From: Tychonema bourrellyi FEM_GT703
Lineage (GTDB): Bacteria > Cyanobacteriota > Cyanobacteriia > Cyanobacteriales > Microcoleaceae
NCBI RefSeq assembly: GCF_002412335.2
Contig: NZ_NXIB02000018.1
Location: 1 to 37,956 of the forward strand
DNA: 37,956 bases
Direction of reading: 5' to 3'
The position numbers were made by a program, and so were the translations under genes. Shown here one piece after another: positions 1-6,724 of the stretch. Every line of letters begins with the position of its first letter. Position 1 is the first letter of the stretch. The notes beneath the pieces were generated by a model, which was given only the letters and a program-made list of their open reading frames with translations, made no database searches and had not been told where the DNA came from.

Positions 1-112
1 AGTCTTCTCAAAGTCCCCCTTCTTAAGGGGGATTTAGGGGGATCTAGACTCAGGTAAAAACCAGATTTCTCAGGGCTTTCAGGCTTAAGTTGACACCAAT
101 GGGCACTGCCGT
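1..112. repeat. Partial MITE-like element, family A (right part)
   Basis: The window opens inside a repeat. Its C-rich/G-rich core (CCCCCTTCTTAAGGGGG) and its end (TTAAGTTGACACCAATGGGC) match, almost base for base, the reverse complement of the element at 34173-34284, and the same terminal sequence closes the copy at 21474-21700. The left part lies outside the window. It ends 16 bp downstream of the cobI stop codon and could act as a transcription end because the core forms a strong hairpin. Confidence 0.75.
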
Positions 113-128
113 GTCCTCTTAAGCCGGG

Positions 129-839
129 TTAGGTGACGGATTTTTGTTGGCTGGGAATCATCACTAGGGCCCAATAGGGAACTACTGCGGGATCGACATC
201 TGCGATCGCCCGAATGACCTGATTTGGCATAGTAGCGCGTTCGATATACAAAGCGCGATCGAACTGTCCCAACTCAATCAACACATCCCGAACCTTAGCA
301 AAGTGTCGGCCCAGCTTAATGATCACAGCAGCATCAGCAACCGCCAAGCGATCGCGCAAAACCTCAGCATCCAACGTCGCAGGCATAATACTCAACACAT
401 CATTACGATAAGTTAGCGGCACCCCCAACGCACTCGCACTCGCCATTGTCGAAGAAATTCCCGGCACAACTTCCGTAGTAAATTTTCCCGACAAACGGTT
501 GAATAGATACATAAAAGTGCCGTAGAGAAAAGGTTCGCCCTCACACAAAACAGCCACATCCCGTCCCTCGGACAGATGGGCGGCAATTTTCTCGGCCGCG
601 ATATCATAATAAGGTTGAGACGATCGCGTGGGACTAAAAGGCAACGGCATCGGAATCTCAATTTGTTCTGGGCGCAAGTAATCTGCCACGATCGATCGCG
701 CCAACACCTTACCATTTTCCATAGCCGGATAAGCAATCACAGGCACCGATTGCAAAATCCGATAAGCTTTCAAAGTAATCAATTCTGGATCGCCAGGGCC
801 AATACCCAAACCGTACAATTTACCAGTAGTCTCAGTCAT
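129..839 (-). CDS. cobI: Precorrin-2 C(20)-methyltransferase
   Basis: This 236-residue protein is an S-adenosylmethionine-dependent methyltransferase of the tetrapyrrole methylase family. It methylates precorrin-2 at C20 to give precorrin-3A in cobalamin synthesis, in the cytoplasm. The N-terminal glycine-rich loop GIGPGDPELITLKA (about residues 12-25) is typical of the CobI/CbiL group, and the GEPFLYGTFMYL and VVPGISS motifs (about residues 101-130) belong to the same fold. The length is normal. It is the third gene of the minus-strand run cobG-cobH-cobI and so probably lies under the cobalamin riboswitch in front of cobG, although 160 bp of repeat separate it from cobH. Confidence in the family is high. 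CobI rather than another methylase of the pathway rests on the motifs and the context. Confidence 0.93.
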   Translation of the reverse strand: MTETTGKLYGLGIGPGDPELITLKAYRILQSVPVIAYPAMENGKVLARSIVADYLRPEQIEIPMPLPFSPTRSSQPYYDIAAEKIAAHLSEGRDVAVLCEGEPFLYGTFMYLFNRLSGKFTTEVVPGISSTMASASALGVPLTYRNDVLSIMPATLDAEVLRDRLAVADAAVIIKLGRHFAKVRDVLIELGQFDRALYIERATMPNQVIRAIADVDPAVVPYWALVMIPSQQKSVT

Positions 840-841
840 TC

Positions 842-983
842 GATTTTAGATTTTAGATTTTAGATTTGGGATTTGGGATTGATCCCACGGATAAATTCGG
901 GGGCTTGAGGATTTTAGATTTGGGATTTTAGATTTTAGATTTGGGATTTGGGATTGATTCCACGGATAAATCCGGGGGCTTGT
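842..983. repeat. GATTTTA/GATTTGG heptamer array in two 75-bp copies
   Basis: The spacer between cobH and cobI is built of the heptamers GATTTTA, GATTTGG and GGATTTG, followed by a shared tail (GATCCCACGGATAAAT and a CGGGGGCTTG end). The tail occurs twice, 75 bp apart, with only a few differences. This matches the short tandemly repeated repetitive sequences (STRR) known from filamentous cyanobacteria. The same GATTTTA heptamer occurs at the 3' end of the PIN-like gene near 17990. Confidence 0.8.
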
Positions 984-998
984 ACCATCAATTATGGG

Positions 999-1628
999 TC
1001 ATAATTCGTCCTTTTTCGCTAACGCATTCACAGCCGCCGTTGCCATTGCACTGCCACCGCGCCGACCGTGTACTGTAATAAATGGCACTCCCCGACTGTT
1101 CTCCGCGAGTTCCGCTTTAGATTCGGCCGCCCCCACAAATCCTACCGGGAAACCCAGGATTAAAGCCGGTTTCGGGGCTCCATCATCCAACATTTCCAGC
1201 AGTCGGAACAAAGCAGTGGGGGCATTACCGATCGCCACTACCGCACCTTCTAAATCATTTAGCCACAAATCAAGGGCTGCGGCCGATCGAGTATTGCCGA
1301 TTTTTATCGCTAATTCGGGGACTTCGGGATGCCAGAGGGTGCAAATCACTGGATTGTCGGCGGGGAGACGTTTGCGAGTGATGCCTTCGGCTACCATGCG
1401 GGAATCGCAGAGGATGGGCGCGCCGGCTGCGAGGGCGTTGTATCCAGCGGTGGCGGCACCGGGGGAAGCTGCTAAATCTGTGACAATATCGATCATTCCG
1501 CAACTGTGAATCAGGCGTACTGCGACGGATTCTAAATCTTCTGATAAGGTTGACAAGTCTGCTTCGGCGCGAATTGTGGCGAAGGATTTGGTGTAGATTT
1601 CTGTTCCGTCTTTAATATAATCAATCAT
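999..1628 (-). CDS. cobH: Precorrin-8X methylmutase
   Basis: This 209-residue protein moves the methyl group from C11 to C12 of precorrin-8X to form hydrogenobyrinate (or the cobalt equivalent) in corrin synthesis. The motif HSCGM at residues 41-45 contains the conserved histidine used in catalysis. The runs GAPILCDSRMV (about residues 69-79) and the C-terminal HGRRGGSAMA segment are also typical of CobH/CbiC. The length is normal for the family and the start ATG is followed directly by the conserved MIDYIKDG opening. It is the middle gene of the minus-strand set cobG-cobH-cobI. The 76-bp spacer to cobG contains a copy of a CGCGAAG-rich repeat. I am confident of the identity. Confidence 0.94.
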   Translation of the reverse strand: MIDYIKDGTEIYTKSFATIRAEADLSTLSEDLESVAVRLIHSCGMIDIVTDLAASPGAATAGYNALAAGAPILCDSRMVAEGITRKRLPADNPVICTLWHPEVPELAIKIGNTRSAAALDLWLNDLEGAVVAIGNAPTALFRLLEMLDDGAPKPALILGFPVGFVGAAESKAELAENSRGVPFITVHGRRGGSAMATAAVNALAKKDEL

Positions 1629-1644
1629 TATTTAAAACTGGATT

Positions 1645-1688
1645 TTTTTTGAATGAACCGCGAAGGCGCGAAGGGCGCGAAGGAAGAA
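1645..1688. repeat. CGCGAAG-rich interspersed repeat
   Basis: The stretch GAATGAACCGCGAAGGCGCG with its AAGGGCGCGAAGGAAGAAAG continuation is a known kind of cyanobacterial intergenic repeat. The inverse form (CTTCGCGTCTTCGCGGTTCA) occurs upstream of cobL at about 3690-3720, and a variant lies at about 24128-24155. Confidence 0.65.
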
Positions 1689-1704
1689 AGATGAAGAGGG
1701 AGGT

Positions 1705-3405
1705 TTATTTGTGATTTTGTTTTTTGGGGTTAAGCAATTGTTGTAATTTGTCGATCGCACTTCGATCGATAAATTCGCCAAAGGATTCGTCGGGCGATCG
1801 CAATTGTTGATATATTCGTAGCATTTGGGCGATGGAACTCGATATTTGCGCCACACTCACGCCCTGGAAAATTTGTCGCCCAAAAGGTGAGTCTGTTTTA
1901 CCTGCGTAAATGTCGTAACCTGCGATCGTCTCGTTTCCTTGTTTAATCTGAATTCCCACCAACGTTATATCAATTGGAGAATGTTGGGCGCAGGATTTTT
2001 CGCAACCGCTGAAATGAATATTTATTGGGCGATCGATCTGCAATTTTTGCTCTAAATCTCTCACCATTTCTATGGCATGACTTTGAGTATCTGTCATCGC
2101 CGAAGCACAACCGCTACTACCGCTACAAGCAACTAAACATGAGTCCAAATTAGTTGTTGACCAATGCAATCCCCAGTCAGTTATTTGTTGTTTGACTTGT
2201 AATAACTGAGAGTTGGGGATATCAGAAATCAACAGATTTTGCCAAGGTGTGAGTCTCAGAGTGCCTCCGGCGAAGTTTTGGGCTAAATTTGCCAAATTTC
2301 GCAGTTGCTTTGATTCTAGCTTACCTAGTGGCAGTGCAATTCCGATATAGGATAAACCGGATTGTTGCTGGGGGTGAATGCCGAGATGTTGGTGATTTGG
2401 GATGGATTTTTTAGATATGGAATGGGCGGGCAAGATGCCCACCCCACAAGAGCATTCACTCCCAGAATCAAATTCACTCTTTGTGGAACAGGCATCTTGC
2501 CTGTTGTTGGCAAAGGTGCGGGCGGGCAAGATGCCCACCCCACAAGAGCATTCACTCCCAGAATCAAATTCACTCTTTGTGGAACAGGCATCTTGCCTGT
2601 TGTTGGCAAAGTTACAAGATGTGAGTTGTAATGAAAAGGACAAATTCTGCTGTACCCGTTCCAGATAACCTTCTACACCCCAATCTGCTAGCAGGTGACG
2701 CAAACGCGGTTTTTTACCTTTAATTCGAGGCTGAATTTTGGTGTATTCAAGATACTCATTGGTTAAGGCTGCTAAAACTGAGATACATTGGGAAGGTTGA
2801 ATCAGAATCCCTGTATCACCACAGTTTTCTGCATTGACATTTAGGTGCAGCCGAAAGCAAATTTCCGTTGTACGGGCGAATGGCCATTCGCCTGTACGGG
2901 CGAATGGCCATTCGCCCCTACGGTTAGCTGCTAATAAAATATCATTGGGGCGATCGCGAATCGAACTCAATTCTCCCCCGTCAAAGCCAACACTAAATTT
3001 AGCCGAAAGTTCCGATAACTCAGGATGAGTTTGTAAGTGATTATCCCAAGCTTGAACTAGCGGGCGAGTATCCAGTAATTGTTCGCGATCGATTCCTGCT
3101 GTCGGGCTTGCCATCATGTTGCGAATCGGATCGACTTCAACCAGCCTAGACGCTAGTCCTAATTCTTGCAAATTCTGCCACACATCTGGGGGAATTTCCG
3201 AGTGGATTTCTCGGATTTGCAAATTTGCCCGATTGGTGATTTGTACCCAGCCGGTACTGTAATTATCGACCAAATCGGCGATCGCCCAACATTGCTGAGC
3301 GTTTAAAATTCCCCCCGGAATCCGCATCCTCGATAATATTCCGTCGCGGGCGCGAGAACCAGAGAATAGGCCCGGACAAGTCGGTAATTCACTCAAAACT
3401 AACAA
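1705..3405 (-). CDS. cobG: Precorrin-3B synthase with in-frame repeat insertions
   Basis: CobG is a nitrite/sulfite-reductase-like iron-sulfur enzyme that hydroxylates precorrin-3A to precorrin-3B, an oxygen-dependent step. The N-terminus has CPGLFSGSRARDGILSRMR, and the C-terminal half has the two cysteine pairs of the 4Fe-4S/siroheme-type site (CSGSSGC and CEKSC, near 2110-2130 and 1995-2010). The open frame reaches an ATG at 3462, but that codon lies inside the cobalamin riboswitch. A TTG at 3405 has a GGAGG 7 bp upstream and gives the usual start of the family just before CPGLF, so I place the start there (566 residues). The protein is longer than usual because two repeats are inserted in frame: a 96-bp unit twice (2424-2615) and a 24-bp unit twice (2870-2917). 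The iron-sulfur motif and frame remain intact, so the gene is probably functional. Confidence 0.88.
   Translation of the reverse strand: MLVLSELPTCPGLFSGSRARDGILSRMRIPGGILNAQQCWAIADLVDNYSTGWVQITNRANLQIREIHSEIPPDVWQNLQELGLASRLVEVDPIRNMMASPTAGIDREQLLDTRPLVQAWDNHLQTHPELSELSAKFSVGFDGGELSSIRDRPNDILLAANRRGEWPFARTGEWPFARTTEICFRLHLNVNAENCGDTGILIQPSQCISVLAALTNEYLEYTKIQPRIKGKKPRLRHLLADWGVEGYLERVQQNLSFSLQLTSCNFANNRQDACSTKSEFDSGSECSCGVGILPARTFANNRQDACSTKSEFDSGSECSCGVGILPAHSISKKSIPNHQHLGIHPQQQSGLSYIGIALPLGKLESKQLRNLANLAQNFAGGTLRLTPWQNLLISDIPNSQLLQVKQQITDWGLHWSTTNLDSCLVACSGSSGCASAMTDTQSHAIEMVRDLEQKLQIDRPINIHFSGCEKSCAQHSPIDITLVGIQIKQGNETIAGYDIYAGKTDSPFGRQIFQGVSVAQISSSIAQMLRIYQQLRSPDESFGEFIDRSAIDKLQQLLNPKKQNHK
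2424..2615. repeat. 96-bp tandem repeat inside cobG
   Basis: Two copies of a 96-bp unit, apparently identical over their length, start at 2424 and 2520. Each holds the palindromic pieces GGCGGGCAAGATGCCCACCC and AACAGGCATCTTGCCTGTT. The latter is the same interspersed repeat seen three times at 15464-15546. Because 96 is a multiple of 3, the frame stays open and each copy adds 32 residues to CobG, including the peptide NRQDACST. Confidence 0.92.
2870..2917. repeat. 24-bp tandem repeat inside cobG
   Basis: The unit GTACGGGCGAATGGCCATTC plus GCCT occurs twice in tandem and is internally palindromic (GGGCGAATGGCCATTCGCCC). It encodes GEWPFART twice in CobG. The outer ends (GTACGGGC and GCCCCTACG) resemble the intergenic palindrome at 22428-22456, which suggests capture of an interspersed repeat by the gene. 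Confidence 0.88.
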
Positions 3406-3439
3406 AGAAACTCCTCCCCGTGCGACGCGGGGAATGTAA

Positions 3440-3565
3440 AGTAAACCTCCTGAAATTGGCATTCTGGCTTTGACAGTTGCGGCACAGCGCCGGAATTACA
3501 CCGGACTTTCCCACTTTCAGGCTTAAGAAATGTATCACAAGTCAGACCACAAAAACCAGATCGAT
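3440..3565 (-). promoter_or_regulatory. Cobalamin riboswitch upstream of cobG
   Basis: Read on the minus strand, the leader holds GGGAAAGTCCGGTGTAATTC followed by CGGCGCTGTGCCGCAACTGT, the conserved core of the B12-box riboswitch. An upstream CTGGTTTTTGTGG and a downstream GCCAGAATGCC can form the closing stems. The downstream arm contains the ATG at 3462. After the aptamer, CCCCG and CGGGG can pair directly next to the GGAGG ribosome site for the TTG start at 3405, a plausible translational switch. Cobalamin binding would be expected to reduce expression of cobG and of cobH/cobI behind it. The aptamer limits are approximate. Confidence 0.9.
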
Positions 3566-3588
3566 CGAGTTTCTTAACAAACCAATCG

Positions 3589-3617
3589 ATTGAAGAATTG
3601 AAGAATTGAAGAATTGA
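3589..3617. repeat. ATTGAAGA octamer repeat
   Basis: ATTGAAGA is repeated three and a half times in tandem in the spacer between the cobG riboswitch and cobL. It is a simple sequence repeat with no visible function. It lies where the diverging promoters would be expected. Confidence 0.8.
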
Positions 3618-3670
3618 CGCTACTGAATTAAAAGTAAGATATACATGACTCTCAAGCTTGCTGTATAAGC

Positions 3671-3722
3671 ATTCTTCCTTCTTCCTTCCTTCTTCGTGTC
3701 CTTCGCGTCTTCGCGGTTCAAT
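3671..3722. repeat. CTTCGCGTCTTCGCGGTTCA interspersed repeat
   Basis: A pyrimidine-rich stretch followed by CTTCGCGTCTTCGCGGTTCA is the inverse of the repeat at 1645-1688. It keeps the frame upstream of cobL open back to 3658, but it looks like intergenic repeat rather than coding sequence. Confidence 0.6.
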
Positions 3723-3753
3723 AATACTAAACAGAATTAACAGTAAAGATTCA

Positions 3754-4962
3754 ATGGAAAAATGGCTGTCAGTAGTGGGGATTGGCGAAGACGGATTATC
3801 GGGACTAAGTGCGATCGCCCGTGTCCAGCTCGATCGCGCTCAAGTCGTAGTCGGCGGTGCCCGTCACCTAGCCATGTTACCAACGGACGACACCCGCGAA
3901 CAATTGGTTTGGCAATCGCCACTACAAGCAACCATCGATGAGATTATCCGCCGCCGAGGTGAGTCGATTTGCGTGTTAGCCAGTGGCGATCCGATGTGTC
4001 ACGGGATTGGCGTCACTTTGTCGCGCCGGATTCCCATTTCGGAAATGACGATAATTCCCGCAGCATCGGCTTTTAGCTTGATTTGCGCGCGTCTGGGCTG
4101 GGCTTTGGCGGATGTTGAGACTTTCAGTTTGACAAATCGCCCAGTTTCCTCGATCGCCCTTTCTCTGTATCCGGGGGCGCGCTTGTTGGTGTTGAGTGCC
4201 GATCGACATACGCCGGATCTTGTGGCCAAAATGTTGACTATTCGGGGGTTTGGTTGCAGTTTGATGACCGTGTTCGAGCGGATGGGGGCGGGATTGGAAC
4301 GGCGGATCGAGGGGGTTGCAGCAGCCTGGAATGTGCTGGATTTGGCTGATTTGAATGCGATCGCGATCGCAGTTGCAGCCGATCGCGAAACTCTAATTTT
4401 CCCTCGCACTTCCGGTTTGCCAGATAGTGCTTATTTGCACGATGGACAACTTACCAAGCGGGAGATTCGAGCCGTTACTCTGTCAACGTTAGCACCGATT
4501 CCGGGTGAGTTGTTGTGGGATGTGGGTGCGGGTTGTGGTTCGATCGCGATCGAATGGATGCGGAGTCATCGGGGTTGTCGGGCGATCGCGATCGAACGCC
4601 ATCCAACTCGACTGCAATACATCGCTGAAAATGCCTCTAATTTGGGTGTTTCGGAACTTCAAATTGTTCAGGGAGAAGCGCCATCAGCTTTGGCAAATTT
4701 GCCTCAACCGGATGCTATTTTCATCGGTGGCGGTGTTACCGCAGAATCTGTGCTGGAAAACTGTTGGGATGCTTTGGGTGAGGGCGGGCGTTTGGTGGTG
4801 AATGCTGTGACAATTGAGAGCGAATTTAAAGTTTTGCAATGGCATTCTTTGCACGGTGGGGAACTAATTAGAATTGGGATTCAGCGGGTTGGTGCGATCG
4901 GTTCTTTTCAGGGTTGGAAACCCCTTGCACCGGTGACTCAGTGGGCGGTTGTTAAGGGGTAA
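3754..4962 (+). CDS. cobL: Precorrin-6Y C5,15-methyltransferase (decarboxylating)
   Basis: This is a fusion of the CbiE-type tetrapyrrole methylase (about residues 1-200) and the CbiT-type Rossmann methyltransferase (about residues 210-402). It methylates precorrin-6B at C5 and C15 and decarboxylates the acetate side chain. The N-terminus has GIGEDGLSGLS and the middle has ASGDPMCHGIG of the methylase half. The C-terminal half has the SAM-binding DVGAGCGSIAIEW (about residues 255-267). The frame is open back to 3658, but that part is encoded by a repeat and the family starts at MEKWLSVVGIG, so I use the ATG at 3754 (402 residues). It diverges from cobG and is not obviously under its riboswitch. 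Two-domain CobL proteins are typical of the aerobic pathway and are common in cyanobacteria. Confidence 0.93.
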   Translation: MEKWLSVVGIGEDGLSGLSAIARVQLDRAQVVVGGARHLAMLPTDDTREQLVWQSPLQATIDEIIRRRGESICVLASGDPMCHGIGVTLSRRIPISEMTIIPAASAFSLICARLGWALADVETFSLTNRPVSSIALSLYPGARLLVLSADRHTPDLVAKMLTIRGFGCSLMTVFERMGAGLERRIEGVAAAWNVLDLADLNAIAIAVAADRETLIFPRTSGLPDSAYLHDGQLTKREIRAVTLSTLAPIPGELLWDVGAGCGSIAIEWMRSHRGCRAIAIERHPTRLQYIAENASNLGVSELQIVQGEAPSALANLPQPDAIFIGGGVTAESVLENCWDALGEGGRLVVNAVTIESEFKVLQWHSLHGGELIRIGIQRVGAIGSFQGWKPLAPVTQWAVVKG

Positions 4963-5007
4963 TATCAATTCTGATTTGGATCGGATTGATTTAACCACAG
5001 AGTTATT

Positions 5008-5033
5008 GTAGGGAAACGGCACTGCCGTCTCCT
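5008..5033. repeat. Short palindromic remnant of the family A element ends
   Basis: GTAGGGAAACGGCACTGCCG followed by TCTCCT joins the two outer ends found on family A elements (GTAGGGAAACGGCACTGCC and GGCACTGCCGTCTCCT) through their shared GGCACTGCC. It could be an excision remnant or the short palindrome into which the larger elements insert. Confidence 0.5.
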
Positions 5034-5083
5034 AATTTCTACGCTAAGATGAAGGCTGGTTTACATTTTCTGATAATGTCGTT

Positions 5084-5470
5084 ATGACCAGTGCGCTGTC
5101 TCCTACAAGCATTTCTCGCTATGTCACCCGCAATCCTGAAGTTTTGCAGGGGGAACCGATTATTGCAGACACTCAAGTTACTGTACGGGATATTGTGGTG
5201 TTTTGGAAATCAGGAATCAAGCCTGAAGAAATCCCACAGAAGTTACTGCAACTCGTGACGGCGGCTCAAGTGTTTGATGCGATTAGCTTTTATCTGGATA
5301 ATCAGCCAGAAATTGACGATCGGATTGCTTGGTACGAGGCGCGTCCGATGTTGAATGTTTCACCTCTTTTGAGATGTAATCCGTTGTTGAATGAAGTCAC
5401 GGAATATGTTGCAGCTTATCGGCGCGATCGAAATGCTGATATCAATTTTCTTGAGTCTGAAGCCCTATGA
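5084..5470 (+). CDS. DUF433-family putative antitoxin
   Basis: This 128-residue protein carries a DUF433 domain. The conserved run GEPIIADTQVTVRDIVVFW (about residues 24-42) and the helix with KPEEIPQKLLQL are typical. DUF433 proteins are small winged-helix-like proteins that often sit next to PIN-domain toxins and are presumed antitoxins and DNA-binding autoregulators. The stop codon overlaps the start of the next gene (ATGA), so the two are translationally coupled in antitoxin-then-toxin order. The extra C-terminal 45 residues beyond the DUF433 core may be the part that binds the toxin (inference). Confidence 0.85.
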   Translation: MTSALSPTSISRYVTRNPEVLQGEPIIADTQVTVRDIVVFWKSGIKPEEIPQKLLQLVTAAQVFDAISFYLDNQPEIDDRIAWYEARPMLNVSPLLRCNPLLNEVTEYVAAYRRDRNADINFLESEAL

Positions 5471-5892
5471 CTCAATACATTCTCGATACCGACCATATTA
5501 CACTGCTGCAACACTCTAATCCACTCATATTGCAACGTTTTGAAACTCTCCATACCAGCGATGTTGCTATTACTGTGATCAATGTTGAAGAATTAATTCA
5601 GGGCTGGTTCAATGCAATTCGACAAGCTTCGCAACCCGGACAGCAGCAACGCTTAACTTGGGCTTATGTGGGTTTGCGATCGGCTGTTAAATTTCTCAAC
5701 GATTTTCTCGTTTTGGATTTTACCGAGTCAGCTTACGAGCAATATTTGGCGCTGCGCCGTCAGGGAATACGAATTGGGACACAAGATTTGCGGATTGCGT
5801 CCATTGCTTTGGTTAATAACTTAATTTTAGTGACCCGAAATCGACAAGATTTTGCACAATTCCCAGGACTGGTTTTGGAGGATTGGACATAG
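5467..5892 (+). CDS. PIN-domain putative toxin (VapC-like ribonuclease)
   Basis: This 141-residue protein has a PIN domain. The acidic residues expected of the metal-dependent ribonuclease site can be seen at D7 (YILDTDH), E41/E42 (NVEEL), D107 (GTQDLRIA) and D128 (NRQDFAQF). It follows the DUF433 gene with a 4-bp overlap, so it is most likely the toxin of a type II toxin-antitoxin pair that cuts RNA when the antitoxin is lost. The target RNA cannot be inferred. The catalytic set looks complete, so the toxin is probably active. It converges with the xisI-xisH pair, whose end lies 18 bp away. Confidence 0.86.
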   Translation: MTQYILDTDHITLLQHSNPLILQRFETLHTSDVAITVINVEELIQGWFNAIRQASQPGQQQRLTWAYVGLRSAVKFLNDFLVLDFTESAYEQYLALRRQGIRIGTQDLRIASIALVNNLILVTRNRQDFAQFPGLVLEDWT

Positions 5893-5910
5893 CAATGGAG
5901 AGGCAATTTC

Positions 5911-6246
5911 CTATGCAACTCCAAACCCTGTATACTCTCGCGCATAGGGAGGCTGAACTCCTAACACGATCTCTTCTTTGGCAATCCCCATTTGTACTAA
6001 TTCATCAGCAAAACTTCGATCGGTTTGATTGCGCTGAATCCAAATTTTTCCATCTTTGATATCTAAGTGAATGAAGCAGTTATAAATACGGTCATGTTCA
6101 TTCCATCCTAAATCGATAACCAGATAGCGATCGCGTTCTTTGTCAAAAACGAATTCTACTTCTATCTGACCATTAATCGGTGGGTCTTCACCCGATTCGA
6201 GCAGTAACTTTTCGATGCACTGGCGATAATAATCTAGTCGATCCAT
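5911..6246 (-). CDS. XisI-like fdxN element excision controlling factor
   Basis: This 111-residue protein matches the XisI family: the opening MDRLDYYRQCIEKLLLESG, the acidic middle with YLVIDLGWNEHDRIYNC, and the end with KEEIVLGVQPPYAREYTGFG. XisI was named from the system that controls excision of the fdxN element in heterocysts. However, many xisH/xisI pairs occur in cyanobacteria without such an element, so the role here is unknown. It overlaps the 3' end of the upstream xisH gene by 13 bp, so the two are expressed together and the products probably form a complex. No fdxN gene or excision element is visible in the window. Confidence 0.87.
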   Translation of the reverse strand: MDRLDYYRQCIEKLLLESGEDPPINGQIEVEFVFDKERDRYLVIDLGWNEHDRIYNCFIHLDIKDGKIWIQRNQTDRSFADELVQMGIAKEEIVLGVQPPYAREYTGFGVA

Positions 6247-6653
6247 TTGACTATTTCCTCCCGTACTGGGTTGTATACAATAATTTTAACTTGATGTCTT
6301 TTGACTGATGCTTTGGGTAATTCGCGTTGAAAGAACGATTCGTAAGAGGCAAGTGGAACTGCTAAATATAAGGTACGCTCTGGATCGAGTTCTTCTAAGA
6401 CTAAGCGATAATTCAAAAATTGTCCCAAGGCTGTATGAAAATCAGCTAATGCGGAATCGTTCAAGAAACTCTTAATTTCGACTGCGATTTTCTCTCCTGC
6501 TTTCTCTGCACCCAAGAGTCTTTCTGCTCCCAAGTCAATCTCCACGCGCTCGTTTTTTGCATACTCAAGCTTCAATGGATCGTGAGTAACCTTCCATTTT
6601 TCTTTTTCAAGACCCCTCTTTACCGAATCATGAAATTTATCTTTAGCTGCCAT
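6234..6653 (-). CDS. XisH-like protein (PD-(D/E)XK-type fold)
   Basis: This 139-residue protein matches the XisH family. It opens with KDKFHDSVKRGLEKEKW, then has VEIDLGAERL (D40) and KIAVEIKSFL (E59, K61). This is the D...E-x-K arrangement of restriction-endonuclease-like folds, so a nuclease activity is possible though not established here. It is the first gene of a two-gene operon with xisI, with which it overlaps by 13 bp. The pair sits between a toxin-antitoxin-like pair and a large restriction-methylation gene, which fits a mobile or defence-related block. Confidence 0.86.
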   Translation of the reverse strand: MAAKDKFHDSVKRGLEKEKWKVTHDPLKLEYAKNERVEIDLGAERLLGAEKAGEKIAVEIKSFLNDSALADFHTALGQFLNYRLVLEELDPERTLYLAVPLASYESFFQRELPKASVKRHQVKIIVYNPVREEIVKWID

Positions 6654-6724
6654 ACTTTCAGAGTCTCAAAAATATACATTTCATTTTGTCCGATAAGCTT
6701 ATGATAACAATCACAAAGCAAAAC

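Noticed and set aside
994-1509. 171-residue plus-strand frame opposite cobH
   Set aside because: It is an antisense shadow of cobH; its composition (arginine, serine, proline, alanine) follows from the complementary strand and shows no motif.
2325-2668. Overlapping frames in the cobG repeat region on both strands
   Set aside because: They arise from the 96-bp tandem repeat; only the CobG frame carries conserved motifs on both sides.
3658-3753. N-terminal extension of CobL
   Set aside because: It is encoded by a pyrimidine-rich intergenic repeat, and the family starts at MEKWLSVVGIG.
5911-6653. An fdxN-type excision element controlled by xisH/xisI
   Set aside because: No fdxN gene, recombinase or direct-repeat attachment pair was found in the window, so only the gene family names are used.
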